Below, piece after piece: positions 11,901-21,592 of a DNA stretch of 64,000 nt. Location of the stretch: NCBI GenBank assembly GCA_964019055.1, contig OZ025206.1:4092617-4156616 (forward strand). Reading direction: 5' to 3'. The stretch is from Anthopleura xanthogrammica. Lineage: Eukaryota > Cnidaria > Anthozoa > Actiniaria > Actiniidae. The first letter of the stretch is position 1, and every line of letters begins with the position of its first letter. The notes under the pieces were generated by a model. That model was not told the origin of the DNA. It did no database searches and saw nothing but the letters and a program-made list of their open reading frames with translations. Made by a program: the position numbers and the translations under genes.

Positions 11901-13526
11901 TCTGAGAACAACACATCAAACAAACTCAATTCACATATGATGTCCACAGGGCTTGGACCAGTGACCCAAACTTTTGGAACCGCAGTGGTGAAAAATGATG
12001 TGTTTAATAGCAGCGTATGCCACCCATGCTACCCAGGATGTAATGCGGAATGCTTTACCTGTTCTTCAAATGTTTTAGTTACCAGTGCAAGTGAGTCATC
12101 AAACCCTTTGTTGAGTTCTGTTAGTGCAAGAGGGTCATATTCATCATCTGGTGTAGAAAACCACCATCCACAGTCCCCTGAATAATATTAAAATCAAAAA
12201 TATTTTTTAAGTTTTAGTACTGTGGTTGCAAAATATATTTTGATTATTGATATTATAGGATGATTAACCCACCCACCCACCCATCCACCAATTAACCCAC
12301 CCACCCATCCACCAATCCACCCATCCACTCATTCATCCATCCACTAATTAACCCACCCATCCATCCACCCATCCACTTATCCACCCATCCATCCATCCAC
12401 CCATTAACCTACCCATCCATCCACCCAGCAACCCAGCCAGCTGTCATTGGCCATTGTTTTGGTAAATAATCTACTAATTTTTTTTCATTTTTACATTAAT
12501 TAACTTAACTCCCATTCATTCATCCATTCTTTTATCAATCCATCCATCCATCCATCCATCCATTAACCCACCCACTTATCAACCCACCCACCCATCCATC
12601 CACCCATTAACCCACCCATTTACCCACCCATCCACCCATTTACGCACCCATCCACCCATCCTTTCATCCCATTCATCCCATCCATCCATCCACCCATTAA
12701 CCCACCCACCCATCCTCCCATCCACCCATCCATCCAGCCAGCCATCTTTGGCTGTTGTTTTGGTTGGCCGTTATTTTGTTTGGCCGTAATTTTGGTTGGC
12801 AGTTGTTTTGGCTTGCCGTTGATTTGGGTGGCCATTTTTTTGGCCAATGTTCTGAAAATGGGTATTGTCCCCCCCCCCCTAAGGAAAAGCCTGACTACCA
12901 CTCTGAACATGTACAGATTCAGTTTTCTTAAGGAAACTGTTCCTTAAAATGAATTGAAATAAATATTGAACTTACCATTTTCCTCTGGATTTGCTACTTC
13001 ACCAGATATAGTTTTTGGGATTTTATTTGGTGCTGTTATATACACTAAAAACAAGAGTTTGAATAAGTTATGAACATAAGTTTATCTTAAACCAACTAGC
13101 TAGTTTCTATATGAGATTTAATTTTAAGCTTTTATATGTACAGTTTATCCAGTATTGCATGCACATTTTCATCAAAGAAAGTATGTAACCCCATCCTACC
13201 AAATTCCAATGGCAGCTTCTTGACGGCCTTCCTAAAGGCTCCAAGTTTTTCTCTGCAAACTTTAGCATTTTGCCTTTGAGTAAAAAAAAACCAAATAGAC
13301 AAAACTGAGCACTAACAAATAGGCAATGCAAGAAACGTACACAGTCTCCAATGCCATTAAAATATAACAAATGTCAATGTAATATCCCATTACCTGTAAC
13401 CATGTATACAAAGGATCTAGAAATTTGAAAAAGACACTTTTAGAATAATATTTTTTTTCAAATTATGCAAACGTGAGTCATGAGTCATGATACCTTCAAA
13501 CATTTTTTGCTCACTGCGTCCGCCAT
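8993..13526 (-). CDS. OVCA2: OVCA2-like serine hydrolase (FSH family), complete
   Basis: This is an alpha/beta-hydrolase of the FSH/OVCA2 family, small cytosolic esterases; human OVCA2 is reported to hydrolyse long-chain alkyl esters. Ten exons, all GT-AG: 13526-13494, 13416-13394, 13273-13200, 13044-12976, 12177-12059, 11510-11498, 11329-11267, 10629-10492, 9766-9707, 9075-8993. They total 675 nt and give 224 aa; human OVCA2 is about 227. Landmarks in order are [33 protein letters not shown] (nucleophile Ser), [13 protein letters not shown] (catalytic Asp) and NHAGGHFVPAA (catalytic His), so the triad is complete. The start is the ATG in [11 protein letters not shown]. Exons 2 and 6 are only 23 and 13 nt. 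The introns hold a CCAT/CCAC repeat, a SINE and a MITE with a perfect 8-bp target duplication. It shares a 304-bp divergent spacer with the HAD gene at 13831. Confidence 0.93.
10161..10453. mobile_element. CCCGGGGGG-type MITE with 8-bp target duplication
   Basis: Terminal inverted repeats begin CCCGGGGGGTGGGGGGTACT. The element is flanked by the perfect direct repeat ACCTACAT at 10153-10160 and 10454-10461. It is inserted in an OVCA2 intron. The 8-bp duplication suggests mobilisation by a hAT-type transposase. Confidence 0.85.
11800..12045 (-). mobile_element. SINE copy next to an OVCA2 splice donor
   Basis: Reverse-oriented SINE with GGAGGGAGGAAACCAGTG and ATCAAACAAACTCAATTC. The head (rc GGGTAGCATGGGTGGC) lies about 20 nt from the OVCA2 exon 5 donor at 12058. 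Confidence 0.75.
12259..12745. repeat. (CCAT)n/(CCAC)n interspersed tetranucleotide tract
   Basis: Two blocks of CCATCCAC-type repeat in the OVCA2 intron between 12178 and 12975. They are followed at about 12745-12835 by an 18-20 bp repeat of TTTTGGTTGGCCGT. Confidence 0.92.
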
Positions 13527-13830
13527 CTTGTAATTTCCACAGGAATCCCACCCATGTTTTCTTCGAGGTGGTTTTTGGGTTTTTGGGATTGGGATGATTG
13601 GGATTCCTGTGTGCTGTTTTTGACTACCAAGGGGTCCAAGGAGAGTCCAAAATAGTCAAAATAAAATAACTATATACTCTTTTGATCTTTTTTCTGTCTC
13701 TTTAAGGGGATTATAACCGTTTTTAGCTCGAATTTTAGCTCTTTTTTGAAACTTTGCATCGTAACTAAAAGCTACGGTTAGTTGGGCTACCTGTGTTGAC
13801 ACGTGAAGACGTTCAACAAATAATTTCAAC
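13527..13830. promoter_or_regulatory. divergent spacer, candidate bidirectional promoter
   Basis: OVCA2 reads left and the HAD gene reads right from this 304-bp gap between two start codons. Both promoters and 5' UTRs must fit here unless 5' UTR introns exist. I see no TATA box at a convincing position. Confidence 0.5.
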
Positions 13831-14550
13831 ATGGCAGTCCAGCTTGTTGTTTTTGACATGGCAGGAACTACGGTCGATGACTCAGTTAATGGACTTCCAT
13901 TAGTGGCTGTTGCTATGCAGGAAGCTTTTAGAAAGCATGGACAAGAAGTAAGCATCGATAAAGTGAACGAAGTACGTGGAATGGAGAAGAAAAATGCTAT
14001 CAAAAATGTTCTCCTAGCTTTGAGAAAAGAGAGCCAAGGGGAAGTTATTGAAGCAAACTTTCAAGAGGAGGACCTTGTGGATGCAATATTTAAGGATTTT
14101 AAAGAATCACTGAATACTTACCTTGCTTTCATTGACAAAGAAATTCCAGGGACAAGTGAAACGTTTCGGATATTGAGGTCAAAAGGAGTAAAGATTTCAG
14201 TAGGAAGTGGATTTCCACACTCTGTTGTAGAAACGATAGTAAAAAATCTAGGATGGGAGGGCATGATAGATTATGTCTCTAGTGCAGAGAAGGAAGGACA
14301 TGGAAGACCTCATCCTGCAATGATTCATGCAGCGATTAAATGCTGCTCAGTTGAAGATGTAAGGTCTGTGGTGAAGGTTGGAGATACAAAAATGGACGTC
14401 CAGGAAGGAAGGAATGCTGGATGCTGGACTGTATCCGTGCTCACTGGGACACAGAGTGAGGAATATCTGAGAGATTCAAAGCCTGATTTTATTATTGGAA
14501 GTGTTGCAGATCTACCTTCTGTTTTATCTCAAATTGAGGTAAAGTCATAA
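13831..14550 (+). CDS. phosphonatase-like HAD hydrolase (PhnX-like), intronless
   Basis: A 239-aa haloacid-dehalogenase superfamily enzyme closest to the phosphonatase-like (PhnX-like) group, which is common in bacteria. Motif I is VVFDMAGTTVD, with nucleophile D9. Position +2 is Ala (A11), as in phosphonoacetaldehyde hydrolase, instead of the usual second Asp. The cap begins with the RGMEKKNAIKN segment (about 49-59). Motif II is SVGSGFPHS and motif IV is VKVGDTKMDVQEGRNAG. The true substrate cannot be read from sequence; whether the Schiff-base lysine of real phosphonatases is kept is unclear. The start context CAACATGG is good. The gene has no intron although its neighbours have 10 and 16 exons, which is compatible with horizontal acquisition or retroposition. 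I see no poly-A remnant. Confidence 0.85.
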   Translation: MAVQLVVFDMAGTTVDDSVNGLPLVAVAMQEAFRKHGQEVSIDKVNEVRGMEKKNAIKNVLLALRKESQGEVIEANFQEEDLVDAIFKDFKESLNTYLAFIDKEIPGTSETFRILRSKGVKISVGSGFPHSVVETIVKNLGWEGMIDYVSSAEKEGHGRPHPAMIHAAIKCCSVEDVRSVVKVGDTKMDVQEGRNAGCWTVSVLTGTQSEEYLRDSKPDFIIGSVADLPSVLSQIEVKS

Positions 14551-14783
14551 TTTTTGTAAGAATGCAGATTTTATAAATTGTAAAAATGTTAAGGGTGCTC
14601 AATACCTACTTGATAACTTGCATGAAAAATATGAATCGATGCATGCATTCTCTGTTTTATCTCAAATTGAAGTAAAGTCATAATTTTTGTAAGAATGCAG
14701 ATTTTATAAACTGTAAAAATTTTAAGGATGCTCCCCACTTGTTAACTTTCGTGAAAAAATATAAATTGATATATATGACTGTG
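14518..14783. repeat. 133-bp tandem duplication over the HAD gene 3' end
   Basis: The last coding bases and early 3' UTR of the HAD gene (from about 14518) are repeated about 133 bp downstream (from about 14651). The copy keeps the segment around the stop codon with scattered substitutions and ends in an AT-rich tract near 14783. Confidence 0.85.
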
Positions 14784-15837
14784 TATCTTTGCCTATATAT
14801 ATATTGATAATTATTATTTTGTGGTGATAGACAAGCATGCACACAGGCAAAGCAGTTGCAAGCAGACAAATGCCATAAACAAAAGCAGACACTAGATAAT
14901 CAACCAATCAAAGCTTGACAAAAAAGGTAAATATCTTTATAAGTACATTGTTAATGAAATTTATATATTCAATGTATACTACATCATGATTTATGTGCAG
15001 TTAAAAATATCTACATATATACTGTAGACACCTACATTAAATAGGCCTCGATAACTGGTCACATGACCACAATCCCCTTCAATCAAGCACCATTGTTAAA
15101 ATGAAGAGAAATGAAAAAGGCATCTCAATGTTAGGCCCTGTTTAGATGTCAAATTACACATGTGCGAATTTCCTGCAAATGGATTAAAACAATAGGTTTT
15201 GCTCATTTGCATTAAATTCGGCACATGTGAAATTTGATGTCTAAACCGGGCCTTAGTAAGAAGGTGGAGTTTCAGCTCAAAAGGTCTGACACATGAATAA
15301 TGGCACGAATTATAAAATTTAAAATTTTATGAGGATATGTATCGGAAAATGTGCTGGATGGCAAGCTCATCATACACAGCAGAAATCTATTGTTCCACTC
15401 AACTTGGCTGCTGCATGATAAAAATCCATAATAATCCTTCAAAAAGTCTTTTATTTGCCTTTTAACATAAAACTAAAAAAATCTATAAAAAATTATAATT
15501 ATGTATACCTATCTATTTACAAAAAATATTTGAAATATGAAAAAGGGTTCATTGACAAAATACAAAAAAACTTCTGCATTAGTTTACAACATAAACAGGT
15601 TGCTGCATGGTCCTAGGTGTACAATAACACTTAATCAGGAGTATATCAGTGTTGGTTGACCTAAAGTAAACTCTAAACAGCCATGTCATTTACACATTCA
15701 AGTGCCATCTAAGTTTATTTAGGAAACTTCATCTGCTTGTCCCTCCCAACTGTTGTTTTCTCCTTTCCAACTCATCTTGCCATGTGATTCGTGGAGGAGG
15801 AAATGGCCTTGACCACCAGTTTCTGGTACTACCTCTA
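14784..15837. other. AT-rich spacer with a MITE
   Basis: No gene is visible. The stretch holds the foldback element at 15134-15252. An AATAAA on the minus strand (plus-strand TTTATT near 15714) could serve the orphan ORF that ends at 15838. Confidence 0.5.
15134..15252. mobile_element. PIF/Harbinger-like MITE, TTA target duplication
   Basis: A 119-bp foldback whose ends start GGCCCTGTTTAGA and finish TCTAAACCGGGCC, with about 40 bp of near-complementary arms. It is flanked by TTA on both sides. The termini and 3-bp TTA duplication fit non-autonomous PIF/Harbinger (Tourist-like) elements. It has no coding capacity. Confidence 0.75.
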
Positions 15838-16890
15838 TCAGTCGCATGGCAGGTACTCAGTCATCAAAGCTTGACCAACACTTTTACATTTAGGACTGCT
15901 ACTCAATATCGTAACTGCCTTCTGGTAAACACTACTAGTATTTTCACTAGAAAATCCCTGCACCAAAGTCATTAGCAGTAAGGACAATATTTCTGTCTGA
16001 AATTCTGTCATAGGTTCGGGGCAAATATCTCTTCCACTAAAAAAATTAGTTTGTATCATGTGTGGTTTTTCAACACTGTTGTTTCCTTGTCGTTCTGGTC
16101 TGAATTTTCTGTTAGCTTGAGTTGGGAGAATTTCAATGTCATACCACTTCGATGCACTTAAACTATGCTTACTGATGCTCAAAGGTTTGAGAATTTTTAA
16201 GATCTCTGCGCAACCAAATTCTGAAAATGAAATATCTTCGACAATTCCCTTTGGCATAGCTTGTGTCATGTTAACCAGTTCAAAATCGTTTCCACTATCA
16301 CTTGTACCACTGATGTCATCTTTTGAATCCAATTCATTCATCTTTGCAGACAGTGTTGTGCACGTCGACTGATTTTCATCTATTTTTTCACTCGTTTTTG
16401 CCTTCAAAGACATCACGTTACTGCTTTGAGCGTAATCTTTCAAACTAATGCAGTCCTGTCTTACCAAGTCACCTATTCCATCAGGAATGCTTGCCCATTT
16501 TGCCATTACCCCAGACAAGTTCGTCCCAGAATGATTAACCAGATTCTCAAAGGCGTCACTTGTGTTTTTGAGTAAATCATCGCTTGTCAAAACACTAATG
16601 GCATTAGCGAGTGAAGTTTTTACTGAATCAGCTGTTGTTTCAATACACTGAGCAACTTCATTTAGATACATTGATGCCTTTTCTTCCATTATTTTTTCCT
16701 GGCTTGTTGTCTGCGTGGGCACCCGTGCCGACAGATTACTGACAGTCGTTTTAAGTTCCTGAACGGTATTCTCCACATCGTCAACAATCCCATGAACCTT
16801 GAGTACAATCTTAGCGGTGAATTTTAGTGTTATTTTCAAGTCTCTGAGAATTACTTTGAAATCTCGAATCGTGCTAATGAAACCCCCCAT
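15838..16890 (-). CDS. orphan single-exon protein, 350 aa
   Basis: I do not recognise this protein. The first ATG is at 16890 (MGGFISTIRDFKV) and the frame is open for 350 codons, far longer than chance in this AT-rich DNA. Residues about 5-65 look helical with hydrophobic heptads (VHGIVDDVENTVQELKTTV), suggesting a coiled coil or amphipathic helix. The middle is rich in Ser, Thr, Asp and Glu (TSDSGNDFELVN). No signal peptide, transmembrane segment or catalytic motif is obvious. A splice into upstream exons cannot be excluded. The frame could be a lineage-restricted gene or the last exon of a larger one. Confidence 0.55.
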   Translation of the reverse strand: MGGFISTIRDFKVILRDLKITLKFTAKIVLKVHGIVDDVENTVQELKTTVSNLSARVPTQTTSQEKIMEEKASMYLNEVAQCIETTADSVKTSLANAISVLTSDDLLKNTSDAFENLVNHSGTNLSGVMAKWASIPDGIGDLVRQDCISLKDYAQSSNVMSLKAKTSEKIDENQSTCTTLSAKMNELDSKDDISGTSDSGNDFELVNMTQAMPKGIVEDISFSEFGCAEILKILKPLSISKHSLSASKWYDIEILPTQANRKFRPERQGNNSVEKPHMIQTNFFSGRDICPEPMTEFQTEILSLLLMTLVQGFSSENTSSVYQKAVTILSSSPKCKSVGQALMTEYLPCD

Positions 16891-18355
16891 CTTCAATGTT
16901 CTTATCAACCTAATCTGATGCTTGTCCAAAGCTCTCCTTGATGCAGACTGTCACTGATGCGACACAGAGCTTGGGCAGATGGAGAAGAGATTTGAATTGC
17001 CATACAATAGCGAATCTTTGCAGTTCCAAAATTTCCCGGCTCTTTGACTACTTTTCACATTGATGAGATAAATTTGAGAGTGGAAATGCTTGTTCAGGTG
17101 GACTGCGCCCTTTTCACAGTTTGTAAAAAAAAGTCCAGTGTAACGGATTCTTGATGCGTTGTAAACTAGCTTACTCGAAACCGGTTTTGGCTTGAGTTGA
17201 GTCAATCCATGACAGATTTCTAATATGTTGTGACAATGATATTTCTCAATCGAGGCTCAAAATAATAATAGTGGACTACGCCTTTTCTGTAGCTGGTTTC
17301 CCTGATTATCAAAATAATGACCGCACAAGAAATCCTTAAACCGGCTTATGAACTGAATGACCTGTCTTGTTACAGTTTATGTCGAGTTTTTTTGAGTCTC
17401 TTAATGGCAGACTTCTAGTGGTGTAACAATTTTTCGTGGCTTGACATCAAGCGTCTCACATGAGAACTACGCCCTTGAAGAAAGGTGTGTTCAAATTTGC
17501 CGTGACAAGCAATATTGACTAATGAGGCTGGTTTAAGCTAAGGAGGCCTTACAAGAAAATTATTGACTTCTGCAAGGATGGGCTTAATTTATTGAAGAAA
17601 GAACGTGACCCAAAAAAAACTTGAGTCATGTGTTTATACCGGCAATTATAAGGGATTCTTCTCCTAGCCTGAACAAATGGGCTTCCTCACAATAGTTTAC
17701 CAATAGAAAACGTATGTTTTCTTATGATTCGGAGTCCAGCAACAATGATAGTACTAAGATAATAATTCTGTTGAGTATGTAAATGCAAGTGGACTCTCGT
17801 CTTTTCATGATCATATACTAGTCAGACTCCGTGGTGAATTTAGCCTCTTGGAATCTCAGTATTACAGAGCTTATCTAAGGTCCTTGGGTTAAGTTTTTAC
17901 TTAAAAAACCTTTTGTTTATACGTCAATACCTGCAAAATACCTGTTGCTACAAGAGATCAACATGTCTGGTATTCTCGCTCCAGAGCTTCCTGAATATGT
18001 TTTTTTTTAGTTTACTTCGTTTTAGTCATCTGAATTGGTAACGAAGAAATAGTTATTTTAGTAGCCAGTAGAAATCAATTCTGTGACTTTATACTAATCA
18101 TAAAACTAAGAGTCAAGGCTTTTTTCGTTTGTCGGTTCTCAGTCTCCCTGTGCCTGTGCTGGCCAATTAGTACCAGTACTAATGCCTGTGTCTTCACAAT
18201 TTTTACCACCTGTATTCCATAGATATCCTGAAAGAGTAAGAGTGAGATATAACTATGAGCATTACTTTATTGTCAACTATCTGAAACAATCATTGCTATT
18301 GCCTGTTAAATTCCACCATCCTAAAACTAGGGCGATAATAGATGGAGCCCTATCA
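16891..18355. other. spacer, nothing recognised
   Basis: Both strands show only short, low-complexity frames. No gene, RNA gene or clear repeat family was found. Confidence 0.5.
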
Positions 18356-21300
18356 GCCTCACTTTGAAGGACATCAGAACGAGTTCAATTTGCCAAGGCT
18401 AAAACCAAAAAAAATTCATTCTAACGAGGACCCGCATTTCAGATATTTTTTTGTACACCGCCAGGTTCTCGACGTGACATTCTGTTTTTAGCAAAGCATC
18501 CATCCATATCTGGGTGAGGTCAACCGTAATGCTAGAGACGTCAGTCACTTCTAAGAGACACGTGAACCATGAACTCTTCAAACAGACCTCTCAACATTAG
18601 GAAACTTTATTGACAAATTATTGTCTAGAAATTTTTCTTTTGGCTTTTAGACTGACTGTCAGATTTTGTTTCACGGATTAAATGGAAGCAATCTTGAATA
18701 CCACTTTTTTTTAAATTTCTTCACATTCTTTAAAGAGTTATACCCATATAAAGTTTGAAAATACATCCTTGATTAATGCTTTTCACTTGTAAGGATCTCA
18801 AACCATTTCGAATTTACACTGAGATGGAAAGAAGATATCGGCAATTTCACCATGAGTAGCCAAAGGCGGGGGATGAACCAGAATTTGAACAAGCTTTAAA
18901 AAATATGGGTGATAATTGAATAGTAAGATGTAACATCAAAAACAAAGTAGAATTTTTTGGCAATCATTTATTTACTGAAATATCTCCGTCTTCATTTTAC
19001 ATAAAAAGATATTTTTACTGTGTTATTTATATATCCACGTTACTTTCAACCGCCGGCTATTAAGATGAACTATAGCACAGATTAATGAATGGTAATAATC
19101 TACAACTGCTGCAGATCTCAGCAAGTTTTCGACACTGCAGGCAATATCAGGAAATGTGCTGGTTTTTGGAGCTTGTTTGTTAGACGTCCAGGCTTAATCC
19201 TTCCATTTCGCTTGATGGCTACAAACGTGTCATGAAGTGCCGTTTTGAAGTACTTGGCTGAAGCAAAGGTGGTGTAACTGGTACTGCTTATCATCTTCTC
19301 TACAAACAGAGTCTCCTCTCCGCTGGACTGTTTCTGTGGACGATAAAAGTCATGCATGTGATGATGAAACTACGACAACAAATTTGCCAGAACTGTACTC
19401 TTAATGCACCAGTTTCGCCGGCATTTTATTCAAACTGTTGTTTTTGAAGACCACAGACTCATTTGCACAGGGTTAGCCTCGTTTATAAGCCAGCTATTCA
19501 AAGACACCATTAGAAGTCCGTGGGTTTGCTATTATTCAATTTGCGCATTCTTTACATCACAGTTGGCTGTTACAAATGATTTGCAAAAGTCAACTGTAAT
19601 GTAAAGAATGTGCAAGTTGAATAATACCAATGATTTTTAAATACTCCCAGAGACGACATATAGATGACATATAAACAATATAACTCTGTGCAAATGAGTC
19701 TGTGGTCTTCAAAAACAGCGGTTTGCATCGAATGCGAAACTGGTGTATCATAAGAAGTTATCTTACTGTGGAATAGACGATTCCTTTGTTGTTCATGGCC
19801 AGATATCGTCCACTAGCAACTCCTTTGATCCTTTTCAGTCCATCTCTTCCTACTGACAGCAGTTCGAGTTGAACTAAAATGTTGAGACAGGAGAAAAGAT
19901 TTGTGAACCAAAAAAGAAAGAAAGAAAGAAAGAAAGAAAGCCAAAAGACATTATAACTAATATCAAGGAAGGTTAAACTTTAAAAATGACGTATGGTAGC
20001 AACGTCTACATGACCGTACGTGTGACGTAATACGCGAGCACGCATGAAGAACCTTTAAACAGATTCTTTAGGAAACAGTATTGATATATTAAAATGCGGA
20101 AGTCGTGCGGCTTTAGCAAAAGGATCGTCTCAGTAGTTCGAAATTCAACCTCTTATGAATTTAATCAAATCAGCATATCTCTACTAGGTAGGTAAAGCAT
20201 TCAATACTAAATTTGCTAACTTGAAAGAAGAATCAACTTTTTTGTCTTACCGAATTTACTAAGGCAGTTTAAAGTACCGGTGACCAGCCCGTTCATGTCA
20301 ATCTGGAGAAACATCTTGGTTCTGCTGTACAGCTTGCGAATCATACGAAAAGAGGTTCCATGAGGAAATATAGCTGTCGTTGAATTGAGCGACAATGATG
20401 AACGAGCAGAAGCAGAACTGGAGGTGGCTGGTCTTGCCATCTGAGCAAAGCATCCATCACTGTTTATCATGATGGTGCTCAGGATTACGAAAAGACAGGT
20501 AGAAAAAAACACGGTCATCTGGAAAAAAATATGGAAAAAATGCATGGGAAATAAGTTGTTGCAAGTGTTCGTTATAGTCTCTGTAGTTTTTGGTATATAC
20601 ACTAGTTGTGCATGTATGCCAACTATAAGACAATTCAAGTCAACATTTGTTGCTCCGGACCTGTTACGAAAGGAGGATTCCAAGTATAGAAGAGTAGGTA
20701 GTTTTACTGACAGAATCGGTGCGCAAACACAGTGCAATTCTTGCAATAAAAGAACAATATAATGAAGGACATTTGGGGGGGGGGGGGGAGGGCAATATTT
20801 TAGTTTAGTCGTTGCAAGTCTTCATTATGTACGAGATAGTTAATTTCACTTTGGTATATATGCGCCAGTCTTGTAGACCTACTGCAAGAAGTTTCGAGAG
20901 TATATTTGTTGCGGTGGGCATACTAGGAGAGAAGCTAGTCGTTGGTAGTTTCACGAGATCACAATTGGAAAAACCAATTTGCGCAAACCTAGTTCAACTC
21001 TTGCAATAAACTTCATATCGTACAAACACCTAGTTCTCGTTACATACCTTTGCCATGGATAAAACAGTACCTTGCTTTAGATGTTGTTTCTCTGATTAGA
21101 GTGATTTTCAATCTTGCAAGCAGCATTTTTATATGCTGTAAGTGAATGGAAAGAATCAGGCTGGGTAGGACGATAGACATGAATGATTTGCAGAGGAAAG
21201 TACGATCATATTTGAACGATGCTTTCATTAATCTGTGACCAAGTTGTGGGAGGATAATTTCTAGTGATATTAGTATGTTTTTTTACAAACTATTTGTGAC

Positions 21301-21592
21301 TTTTAATTGGAGACAAAAGGTTACTTTCGATTTTGGTTTGTTTTTCTGACAATTAATCGTCCATATAAAGTTCCTCTATTATCACCACTCGACTATCTAA
21401 TCTAAACTTAGCCACTTTATTCCTGGCCTATGTATCAGGGCAGTGGAATTTTGTTTGTTTGATCAGCCCAAAAAATTAACGAACAAACAAAAAACATGCA
21501 AAAAATTTGGTGCAGACAAAGAACAAATGAAACTGAGACAAATAATTTGTGACGACATGGAAGAAAAAGTATGGAAAACTCGTTTGTTATTC
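18356..21592. repeat. left arm of large inverted repeat (carries FGF-A)
   Basis: This 3.2-kb segment matches, in reverse complement, 23728-27572. Similarity covers exons, introns and flanks. The outer edge is at the GCCTCACTTT sequence near 18356 and the inner edge near 21592. This arm lacks several insertions present in the right arm and so preserves their empty sites. Confidence 0.9.
19118..21056 (-). CDS. fibroblast growth factor, FGF-A, complete
   Basis: A secreted FGF-family ligand that would bind FGF receptors and heparan sulfate outside the cell. Four coding exons: 21056-21048 (MAK), 20518-20251, 19873-19767, 19333-19118, with phases 0, 1, 0, giving 199 aa. Residues 1-28 form a signal peptide ending near DGCFA. 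A Ser-rich linker with an NST glycosylation site precedes the beta-trefoil core, which starts at about 64 (RKLYSRTKMFLQIDMNG). Next come GRYLAMNNKG at 114-123 and the C-terminal YTTFASAKYF and FVAIKRNGRIKPGRLTNK blocks. The last intron acceptor is the CCACAG before KQSSGEE, which aligns with the canonical FGF exon 2/3 border. An ATG also starts the second exon, so the 9-nt first exon is an inference from frame. FGF-A and FGF-B are near-identical inverted copies. Confidence 0.9.
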
